Below, piece by piece: positions 1-5,342 of a DNA stretch of 10,990 nt (position 1 is its first letter; each line of letters opens with the position of its first letter). Made by a program: the position numbers and the translations under genes. The DNA is from Verrucomicrobiota bacterium (GTDB lineage: Bacteria > Verrucomicrobiota > Verrucomicrobiia > Opitutales > UBA953), in assembly GCA_009917805.1 (NCBI GenBank), contig RGES01000032.1:1-10990 (forward strand). The letters run 5' to 3'. Under the pieces are notes generated by a model. The model was not told the origin of the DNA. It made no database searches and saw nothing but the letters and a program-made list of their open reading frames with translations.

Positions 1-1707
1 ATCGAAGGCATGGAGTTCGAATACGCCTTCCTCCTCGACGCCCTGATCGAAGAGCAGGAACAGAACATCACCATCGACACCACGCGCATCTTCTTCCGCA
101 CGAAGCAGCGCGCCTACGCGATCATCGACGCCCCCGGCCACAAGGAGTTCCTCAAGAACATGGTAACCGGCGCCGCCAGCGCTTCCGCCGCCCTCCTGCT
201 CATCGACGCCAAGGAAGGCGTGATGGACCAGTCCCGCCGCCACGCGTTCCTGCTCTCCCTCCTGGGCGTGAAGCAGCTCGTCGTGCTGGTGAACAAGATG
301 GACCTCGTCGACCACTCCGAGGCCACCTACCAGAAGATCGTCGCCGAATACTCGGCCTTCCTGAAGACCCTCGGCCTCACTGCCGTCCACTTCATCCCGA
401 TCGCCGCCAAGCACGGCGAGAACGTCGTCCAACGTGCCGCCAAGATGCCTTGGTGGAAGGGCCCGACGGTCACCGAAGCCCTCGACGCCTTCGCGCACGA
501 GGACGACCTCACCGGCCTGCCCCTGCGCCTCCCGGTCTCCGACATCTACCGCTTCGACCATCGCCGCATCATCGCCGGCCGCGTCGAAGCCGGCGCCATC
601 CGCCCGGGCGACGAGCTGATCTTCCAGCCCGGCGGCCGTCGCAGCACGGTCCGCACCTTCGAAGACTGGCCGGGGCCCGAATCCCGCACGGTCGTCGGCA
701 CGGGCGGCTCCGCCAGCGTGACGCTCTCCGAGCAGATCTTCGTGGAACGCGGCCAGGTCGCGGCCCACCCGAACAACCAGCCCCGCGTCGGCCGCGAGTT
801 CCGCGCCCGCATCTTCTGGCTGGGCAAGGAACCGCTCGTCCCGAAGAAGACCTATCGCCTCCGCCTGCTCACCCAGAACGTCGACGCGGTCATCGCCAAG
901 ATCGTCAAGGTGACCGACGCCTCCACGCTCGAATCCAAGGAAGCCGACAGCGTCCCGCGCGACTCGATCTGCGAAGTGATCGTCCGCGCCACGCGCAACA
1001 TCGCCTTCGACCTCCACCACGAGTGCCCGATCACGGGTCGCTTCGCCCTCGAAGAAGGCGGTCGCATCCATGGCGGCGGCATCATCCTCGACGCCGTCAC
1101 GAAATCCGAAGCACCCTCCGGCAAGGTCACCGCCTCCGAACGAGGCGCCCGCGCGGGCCACCCGCCGGCGGTCATCTGGTTCACGGGCCTCTCCGGCTCG
1201 GGCAAGTCGACCATCGCCGAGGCCGTCGAACGCCGTCTCTTCGACGCCGGTCGCAACGTCATCCGCGTGGATGGCGACGACCTCCGCGTCTCGCTCAACC
1301 GCGACCTGGGCTTCTCCGCCGCCGACCGCGCCGAAAGCGTGCGTCGCGCCTCCGCCGTCGCCGGCCTCTTCGCCGGCACGGGCCACATCACCCTCGTCAC
1401 CCTCATCGCCCCGCTGGCCGCCGACCGCGCCAAGGCCCGCGCCGCCCTCGCGAACCACACGTTCATCGAGGTCTTCGTGGACGCCCCGCTCGCCGTCTGC
1501 GAATCCCGCGACGTCAAGGGACTCTACGCCAAGGCCCGCCGTGGCGAGATCGCCGAGTTCACCGGTATCTCGTCCCCGTACGAGGCCCCCGAAGCCCCCG
1601 AGGTCCATATCAAGACCGACAAGACCTCCCAGGAAGAAGCCGTCGACCTCGTCCTCTCGGCCATCGACAAGGTCCTGCAGGGCAAGGGCGAAGACTGGGA
1701 AGTGTAA
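1..1707 (+). CDS. cysNC: Bifunctional sulfate adenylyltransferase subunit 1 / adenylylsulfate kinase (CysN-CysC fusion), 5' partial
   Basis: This gene activates sulfate in the cytoplasm. The CysN GTPase half drives ATP + sulfate to APS together with CysD, and the CysC half phosphorylates APS to PAPS. The frame is open to the window edge, so the true start and the GTPase P-loop lie upstream; the first ATG, at 10, is internal. Counting from it, the GTPase switch motif ITID is at about residue 20, DAPGH at 40-44 and NKMD at 95-98, followed by EF-Tu-like beta-barrel domains to about residue 367. The kinase half has its own Walker A loop GLSGSGKST (residues 393-401), the DGDDLR motif (421-426) and a typical KGLYAKARRGEIAEFTGI stretch. 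One oddity: the usual FISP motif reads LIAP, with Ala (codon 1408-1410) where many APS kinases have the Ser that is phosphorylated in E. coli CysC. cysD is expected upstream. A hairpin terminator follows the stop. Confidence 0.95.
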   Translation: MEGMEFEYAFLLDALIEEQEQNITIDTTRIFFRTKQRAYAIIDAPGHKEFLKNMVTGAASASAALLLIDAKEGVMDQSRRHAFLLSLLGVKQLVVLVNKMDLVDHSEATYQKIVAEYSAFLKTLGLTAVHFIPIAAKHGENVVQRAAKMPWWKGPTVTEALDAFAHEDDLTGLPLRLPVSDIYRFDHRRIIAGRVEAGAIRPGDELIFQPGGRRSTVRTFEDWPGPESRTVVGTGGSASVTLSEQIFVERGQVAAHPNNQPRVGREFRARIFWLGKEPLVPKKTYRLRLLTQNVDAVIAKIVKVTDASTLESKEADSVPRDSICEVIVRATRNIAFDLHHECPITGRFALEEGGRIHGGGIILDAVTKSEAPSGKVTASERGARAGHPPAVIWFTGLSGSGKSTIAEAVERRLFDAGRNVIRVDGDDLRVSLNRDLGFSAADRAESVRRASAVAGLFAGTGHITLVTLIAPLAADRAKARAALANHTFIEVFVDAPLAVCESRDVKGLYAKARRGEIAEFTGISSPYEAPEAPEVHIKTDKTSQEEAVDLVLSAIDKVLQGKGEDWEV

Positions 1708-1724
1708 CCGACGCGAAGCGTCGG
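1708..1724 (+). other. Perfect hairpin directly after the cysNC stop codon
   Basis: Arms CCGACGC (1708-1714) and GCGTCGG (1718-1724) pair perfectly around a GAA loop, beginning at the base after the TAA. No T-run follows, so alone it is not a classical terminator. It could protect the mRNA 3' end or act together with the larger hairpin 12 bases downstream. The two-hairpin layout after a gene resembles that of the 56-bp repeats at 3338 and 4072, but the sequence differs. Confidence 0.6.
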
Positions 1725-1736
1725 AGGGCTAGAGAC

Positions 1737-1773
1737 AGGGCCGGGGCTAGGAAACTAGCCTCGGCCCTTCTTG
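1737..1773 (+). terminator. Rho-independent-type terminator after cysNC
   Basis: A 14-bp stem (1737-1750 with 1755-1768) contains a single G-T wobble and is closed by a stable GAAA tetraloop (1751-1754). It is followed by a short, imperfect T-rich stretch, TTCTTG. The stem is long and GC-rich, which can compensate for the weak T-run. It separates cysNC from the sulfatase gene, so the two are probably different transcription units. Confidence 0.75.
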
Positions 1774-1780
1774 TATCCAC

Positions 1781-1830
1781 CTAGCCCTAGCCCTAGGTAC
1801 CCCCTTGCCCCCATGCCCACTTGCCCCCTA
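1781..1830 (+). repeat. C-rich CTAG/(CCCTAG) tract upstream of the sulfatase
   Basis: The stretch starts with three tandem CTAGCC/CCCTAG units (1781-1796) and continues with C-runs at 1800-1804, 1808-1812, 1816-1818 and 1824-1828. The complementary strand therefore has a series of G-runs that fits a G-quadruplex pattern. Bases 1814-1830 match 5321-5337 at 16 of 17 positions, so part of it recurs in the window. Seven CTAG tetranucleotides lie between 1729 and 1831. Function is unknown. It covers the expected promoter region of the sulfatase gene. Confidence 0.6.
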
Positions 1831-1839
1831 GATAACCCC
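1831..1839 (+). promoter_or_regulatory. Start-abutting motif GATAACCCC of the sulfatase gene
   Basis: GATAACCCC sits directly against the ATG at 1840. Near-identical nonamers, CATACCCCC and CATACCCCT, abut the ATGs at 5230 and 9370 on the minus strand. It could be the end of a -10 element for a leaderless or very short-leader mRNA, or a translation start context. A weak upstream fit is TTGCCC (1805-1810), 18 bases, TAGATA (1829-1834). No Shine-Dalgarno sequence is present. The assignment is inferred from recurrence only. Confidence 0.35.
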
Positions 1840-3324
1840 ATGCGCCTCCCCACCGCCTTCCTGCTCCTCCTGTGCCTCTCTGCCTTCGCCGCCGAGCCAC
1901 GTAAGAACGTCCTGCTGCTCGTCTCCGACGATTGTGGCACCCGCATGGGCACCTACGGAGGCCCTGCGATCACGCCGAACATCGACGCCCTCGCCCGCGA
2001 AGGCATCCGCTTCGACCGCGCCTACTGCCAATACGCGCTCTGCAACCCGAGCCGCACGTCGTTCCTGACCGGCCTGCGTCCCGACACCACGGGCGTCTAC
2101 GACAACGCCAAGGAATTCCGCAAGGTGATCCCGGACATGGTCACGCTGCCGCAGATGTTCAAGAACAACGGCTACTCGGTCGCCCGCATCGGCAAACTCT
2201 ACCATTACGGCGTCCCCAAGGAGATCGGGACCAACGGACTCGACGATCCGCAGTCGTGGGAGAAGGTCTGGAATCCGCGTGGGCGCGATTGCGACGACGA
2301 AGATAAGATCTTCTCCATCGGCGTCGGCGCCGGCACGGCGGCCGACAAAGCCAAAGGCAAGACAGGCCAGATCCTCGTCGGCTCAGGCAACTATGGCGGC
2401 ACGCTGAGCTGGCTCGCCGCGGAAGGCACGGACGCCGAGCAGACCGACGGCAAGATCGCCGCCCAAGCCATCTCCTTCCTGCAGGAAAAGCGAGAGAAGC
2501 CTTTCTTCCTGGCCGTCGGCTTCTTCCGTCCGCACACGCCGTACGTCTCGCCGAAGAAGTATTTTGAGAAATACCCCAAGGATCAGGTCGAGCTCGTGCC
2601 CGACCCCACCGCCGACCGCGCCTCGAAGCCCCAGGTCGCCCTTTCCAATACTTCCGTGGCCAACTACGGCATGAGCGAAGACACGCAACGCACGGCCAAG
2701 CAGGCCTACCTGGCCTCGATGACCTTCATGGACGCCCAGTTCGGCCTGGTGCTCGCGGAACTGAAGAAGCAAGGGCTCGATAAGAACACCCTCGTCATCT
2801 TCATCAGCGACCACGGCTACAACCTCGGCGAACACGGGCTCTGGCAGAAGCGCTCGCTCTACGAAGACTCCGCCCGCGTGCCGTTCATCATCCGCGATCC
2901 GGACAACAAGGTCGCCGGCCAGTCCACGAAGCGCGTGACGGAGCTGCTCGACCTCTATCCGACCGTGGCCGACCTCTGCGGCCTCAAGCCCGACCCTCGC
3001 GCCCAAGGCAAGAGCCTCCGCGCCCTGCTCGAAGCCCCGGATCGCCCCTGGACCAACGTCGCCTACACGCAGGTCGACTTCGGCGCCGCGAACCGCGACG
3101 CCTCATTCGCCGGCGGCAAACAGAAGAACGCTCCCGCCCGCAAGGTCGGCCGCTCCGTCCGCACCGAACGCTTCCGCTACACCGAATGGAACGGCGGCGA
3201 GACGGGCGTCGAACTCTACGACCACGACAAGGACCCGAAGGAACTGACGAACGTCGCCAAGGACCCTGCCTACGCCGCTTACGTGACCGAACTGAAGGCG
3301 ACCTTGGCCAAGGGGACGAACTGA
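1840..3324 (+). CDS. Secreted sulfatase, iduronate-2-sulfatase-like (formylglycine type)
   Basis: This 494-residue type I sulfatase hydrolyses sulfate esters, probably on polysaccharides, outside the cytoplasm. The start at 1840 gives a clean Sec signal peptide (MRLPTAFLLLLCLSAFA, cut before AEP). An in-frame TTG at 1771 would add 23 residues encoded by the low-complexity tract and spoil the signal. The active-site signature CNPSRTSFLTG is at residues 68-78, with Cys68 to be oxidised to formylglycine by a maturase not encoded here. Metal-binding Asp30-Asp31 (VSDD) and Asp324-His325 (ISDHGYNLGEHG) and Lys337 are all present, so it should be active. The length and the YALCNPSR context fit the iduronate-2-sulfatase/choline-sulfatase branch, but the true substrate cannot be read. 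The upstream neighbour cysNC activates sulfate, but a terminator separates them. A 56-bp structured repeat begins 14 bases after the stop. Confidence 0.93.
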   Translation: MRLPTAFLLLLCLSAFAAEPRKNVLLLVSDDCGTRMGTYGGPAITPNIDALAREGIRFDRAYCQYALCNPSRTSFLTGLRPDTTGVYDNAKEFRKVIPDMVTLPQMFKNNGYSVARIGKLYHYGVPKEIGTNGLDDPQSWEKVWNPRGRDCDDEDKIFSIGVGAGTAADKAKGKTGQILVGSGNYGGTLSWLAAEGTDAEQTDGKIAAQAISFLQEKREKPFFLAVGFFRPHTPYVSPKKYFEKYPKDQVELVPDPTADRASKPQVALSNTSVANYGMSEDTQRTAKQAYLASMTFMDAQFGLVLAELKKQGLDKNTLVIFISDHGYNLGEHGLWQKRSLYEDSARVPFIIRDPDNKVAGQSTKRVTELLDLYPTVADLCGLKPDPRAQGKSLRALLEAPDRPWTNVAYTQVDFGAANRDASFAGGKQKNAPARKVGRSVRTERFRYTEWNGGETGVELYDHDKDPKELTNVAKDPAYAAYVTELKATLAKGTN

Positions 3325-3337
3325 GCGCGCTACCTTA

Positions 3338-3393
3338 GGTAGGGTCGACCATCCTTGGTCGACCGCGGCCGAGCAGGGATGCTCGGCCCTACC
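3338..3393. repeat. 56-bp two-arm palindromic repeat, copy 1 (REP-like)
   Basis: Outer arms GGTAGGG (3338-3344) and CCCTACC (3387-3393) enclose two hairpins: TCGACCA/TGGTCGA with loop TCCT (3345-3362), and CCGAGCA/TGCTCGG with loop GGGA (3369-3386). The hairpins are joined by the palindrome CCGCGG (3363-3368). The whole can fold as a three-way junction. A second copy at 4072-4127 differs at two of 56 positions. It lies 14 bases after the sulfatase stop, so it may end or stabilise that transcript. It resembles bacterial REP/BIME elements in form; no transposase is in the window. Confidence 0.85.
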
Positions 3394-3411
3394 CCATGGC
3401 CGCCCTACCCT

Positions 3412-3438
3412 TTGACTTCCCTCCGATAGCGGATACCT
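3412..3438 (+). promoter_or_regulatory. Possible weak promoter for the AzoR gene
   Basis: TTGACT (3412-3417) resembles a -35 box, and ATACCT (3433-3438) is a poor -10 at a short 15-base spacing. If used, transcription would begin about at the ATG at 3446, giving a leaderless mRNA, which fits the absence of a Shine-Dalgarno site. GATACC at 3432-3437 also resembles the start-proximal motif of three other genes, but lies eight bases further from the ATG. The fit is marginal. Confidence 0.25.
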
Positions 3439-3445
3439 TGTGGGG

Positions 3446-4051
3446 ATGAAAGTCCTGCACATCGACGCTTCGCCTCGCACGGTACGCTCGGTGACCCGGA
3501 AACTTTCGGCGGCCTTCATCCAGAACCTGCGTCTGCGTTTCCCCGGCCTGCAGGTCACGCACCGTGACGTCGGCCACCAGCCGCCGCCATTCATCTCAGA
3601 CGCTTGGGTGGGCGCGGCCTTCGCCCCGGCCGACCACGACGACCCTTCGATGAAGGGCATCCTGCATCACTCCGACGCCCTCACGGCGGAACTCATCGGC
3701 TGCGACACCTTGATCATCGCATCCCCGATGCATAACTTCTCCATTCCCGCCACGCTCAAGGCCTGGATCGACCAGGTGGTGCGCACCGACATGACCTTCA
3801 AGGTCACCGAGGAAGGCGTCGTGCCGCTCGTCAGAGGCAAGAAGGCGCTCATCGTCACCTCCCGCGGCGGTTTCGTCGCCGGCACGGACTACGACTTCCA
3901 GGAGCCTTACCTCCGCAAGATCCTCGGCTTCATCGGCATCACCGACGTCACCTTCGTACACGCCGAAGGCGTGAACAGCGGCGAGAAGGAACGCGAAGCC
4001 GCCATGCTCCAAGCCTCCGCCAAACTCATCGATTTGGCGAAGGCTTGGTGA
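3446..4051 (+). CDS. azoR: FMN-dependent NADH:quinone oxidoreductase / azoreductase
   Basis: This 201-residue cytoplasmic flavodoxin-fold enzyme reduces quinones and azo compounds by two-electron transfer from NADH using FMN. It limits quinone and thiol stress. The N-terminus MKVLHIDASPR forms the first strand and FMN-phosphate loop (residues 1-17). The signature SPMHNFSIPATLKAWID is at 93-109, and the flavin-site SRGG at 139-142 is followed by the family's typical LGFIGITDV near 160-168. The length matches E. coli AzoR (about 200). ATG 3446 is preferred over GTG 3440, two codons upstream, because it begins exactly at the conserved strand. No Shine-Dalgarno sequence is visible. The gene stands alone between two copies of the 56-bp repeat, so it is probably monocistronic. 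Native substrates of this family are usually unknown. Confidence 0.9.
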   Translation: MKVLHIDASPRTVRSVTRKLSAAFIQNLRLRFPGLQVTHRDVGHQPPPFISDAWVGAAFAPADHDDPSMKGILHHSDALTAELIGCDTLIIASPMHNFSIPATLKAWIDQVVRTDMTFKVTEEGVVPLVRGKKALIVTSRGGFVAGTDYDFQEPYLRKILGFIGITDVTFVHAEGVNSGEKEREAAMLQASAKLIDLAKAW

Positions 4052-4071
4052 GGTAGACACTCACCGCGTCG

Positions 4072-4127
4072 GGTAGGGTCGACCATCCTTGGTTGACCGC
4101 GGCCGAGCAAGGATGCTCGGCCCTACC
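4072..4127. repeat. 56-bp two-arm palindromic repeat, copy 2, between convergent genes
   Basis: This has the same architecture as the copy at 3338: outer arms GGTAGGG (4072-4078) and CCCTACC (4121-4127), two hairpins and a CCGCGG linker. It differs from copy 1 at two bases. T at 4094 turns a G-C pair in arm 1 into a G-T wobble, and A at 4110 lies in loop 2. Here the arm-1 tip CATCCTTG is the exact reverse complement of the arm-2 tip CAAGGATG, so the two loops could pair with each other. It starts 20 bases after the azoR stop and ends 5 bases from the stop of the minus-strand oxidoreductase gene, so it could serve as a terminator for both. Confidence 0.85.
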
Positions 4128-4132
4128 GCCCC

Positions 4133-5230
4133 TCATGCATACTTCAGCTCGACCTTCTTCCCCGTCCGGATCGACTCGTAGATGCCGTCGATGATGACCA
4201 TGTCGCGGCGGCCAAGCTCGCCGGAGCAGGTGACGGGCTGATCGTCGCGGAAGGCCGCGGCGACGCCATCCATGTGACGCTGCTGCTGGCGGAAGACGCC
4301 GAAATCGAGTTTACCCTTGGCGGAGGTCGAGATGTTGAGGTTACGATAACTGAAGACGGGGCGTTCGCCCTTGAACCAACCCTTCGCGGCTTCGGCATAG
4401 AACTCGGCGCGATTGGCGTCATAGCCCGTCCAGACATCCGCGACGGCGCCGTTGGCGAATTCGAGGCGGAACTCCATGGCCTGCTCCACCTCGGTGAAGA
4501 ACTCCGGCTGGGTCTTGGGCAGTTCCTTGGCCGTGACCGAGACCGGATTGGCGTCGGTCGCCATGCAGCAGGCATGGATCGAGTAGATACCCATGTCCAA
4601 AAGCGAGCCGCCGCCGGCGAGCTTCTTGTCGATGCGCCAGGCCTTGCGGCGAAGCGTGAAGCCGTTGGCGGTCTTGATCTTCATGAACGGACCGAACTCC
4701 TGCGTCTTGGCGAGACGGACGAGTTCCTGGTGGTACGGATCGAAGTGGAGGCGGTAGCCGATCGCGAGGCGCTTGCCGGCCTTCTTGCCGGCGGCGATCA
4801 TCGTGTCGCACTCGGCGGCCGAAGTGGCCATCGGCTTCTCGCAGATGACGTGCTTGCCGGCGCCGAAGGCCGCAATGACGTTCTGGGCGTGGATGCCGGG
4901 AGGCGTGACCACGTAGACGATATCGATGGCCTTGTTCGCGGCGACCTTGTCCCACTGGTCGTAGGAATAGATATTGGCTTCGTCGAAGCCGTGGAGCTTC
5001 GCCAGCTTCACACCCTTCTCGCGGGTGCCGGTGATGGCGGCCACGAGCTTGACGTTCTTCGTCTCGAGCAGCGCCGGCGAAAGCTCATTGTTCGAGTAGT
5101 TGCCCAGACCGCAGAGGGCGAGGCCGAGCGGCTTGCCGCTGGCTTCCGCCGCACGCAGCGCCGGAGCAAGGGCGTAACCGGCGGCCAGGCCGCCGAGGGT
5201 ACCGAGGAAGGAACGACGAGTAGGGCTCAT
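4133..5230 (-). CDS. Tat-exported Gfo/Idh/MocA family oxidoreductase, glucose-fructose-oxidoreductase-like
   Basis: This 365-residue NAD(P)-dependent oxidoreductase probably acts on a sugar or polyol in the periplasm. The N-terminus has a twin-arginine signal (PTRRSFLG, Arg5-Arg6, then a hydrophobic stretch and ALRAAEA), which fits export folded with bound cofactor. The Rossmann domain has the nucleotide loop CGLGNYS (40-46), and the family EKP motif follows with catalytic Lys at 132. The C-terminal domain carries GGGSLLDMGIYS (206-217) with Asp212 and Tyr216 at the positions of the Zymomonas GFOR catalytic residues. GYRLHFDP (158-165) also matches GFOR. Substrate and product are unknown. The start at 5230 begins the Tat signal and is abutted by CATACCCCC. 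It lies 112 bp downstream of the haem-c dehydrogenase on the same strand, so it may be the third gene of that operon or have its own promoter. Confidence 0.92.
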   Translation of the reverse strand: MSPTRRSFLGTLGGLAAGYALAPALRAAEASGKPLGLALCGLGNYSNNELSPALLETKNVKLVAAITGTREKGVKLAKLHGFDEANIYSYDQWDKVAANKAIDIVYVVTPPGIHAQNVIAAFGAGKHVICEKPMATSAAECDTMIAAGKKAGKRLAIGYRLHFDPYHQELVRLAKTQEFGPFMKIKTANGFTLRRKAWRIDKKLAGGGSLLDMGIYSIHACCMATDANPVSVTAKELPKTQPEFFTEVEQAMEFRLEFANGAVADVWTGYDANRAEFYAEAAKGWFKGERPVFSYRNLNISTSAKGKLDFGVFRQQQRHMDGVAAAFRDDQPVTCSGELGRRDMVIIDGIYESIRTGKKVELKYA

Positions 5231-5239
5231 GGGGGTATG
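5231..5239 (-). promoter_or_regulatory. Start-abutting motif CATACCCCC of the oxidoreductase gene
   Basis: On the minus strand CATACCCCC is immediately followed by the ATG at 5230 and then AG. The same arrangement, CATACCCCT-ATGAG, begins the ceramidase-like gene at 9370, and GATAACCCC-ATG begins the sulfatase. No Shine-Dalgarno sequence lies upstream. No convincing -35 partner was found; the best is TTGCGG, 16 bases, TAGGAA further upstream. Its role, promoter or translation context, is unresolved. Confidence 0.35.
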
Positions 5240-5305
5240 GCTATTCCTACCCCGCCCCCGACCCTCCGCAAGTTCAAGGTAAGGGCAGCACCGCCTGCGA
5301 TCCTA

Positions 5306-5337
5306 GCCCACGTGTCACCGTGCCCACGTGCCCCCTA
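5306..5337. repeat. Direct repeat GCCCACGTG x2 in a C-rich intergenic tract
   Basis: GCCCACGTG occurs at 5306-5314 and 5322-5330, a 16-base period, each holding the palindrome CACGTG. The second unit continues into a 17-base stretch (5321-5337) that matches 1814-1830 upstream of the sulfatase at 16 positions. The tract lies just after the stop of the haem-c dehydrogenase gene. It may be a paired binding site, or part of the recurrent intergenic low-complexity family. No hairpin terminator was recognised in this 112-base gap. Confidence 0.5.
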
Positions 5338-5342
5338 TGCAA

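Noticed and set aside
450..1784. Plus-strand +3-type frame of 444 codons inside cysNC
   Set aside because: The product is almost entirely Arg, Pro, Gly, His and Ala, typical of an out-of-frame reading of a GC-rich gene; it runs through the terminator.
1771..1839. Upstream starts (TTG 1771, ATG 1813) for the sulfatase
   Set aside because: They would translate the repetitive C-rich tract and place 9-23 extra residues before a well-formed signal peptide; 1840 also has the recurrent start-abutting motif.
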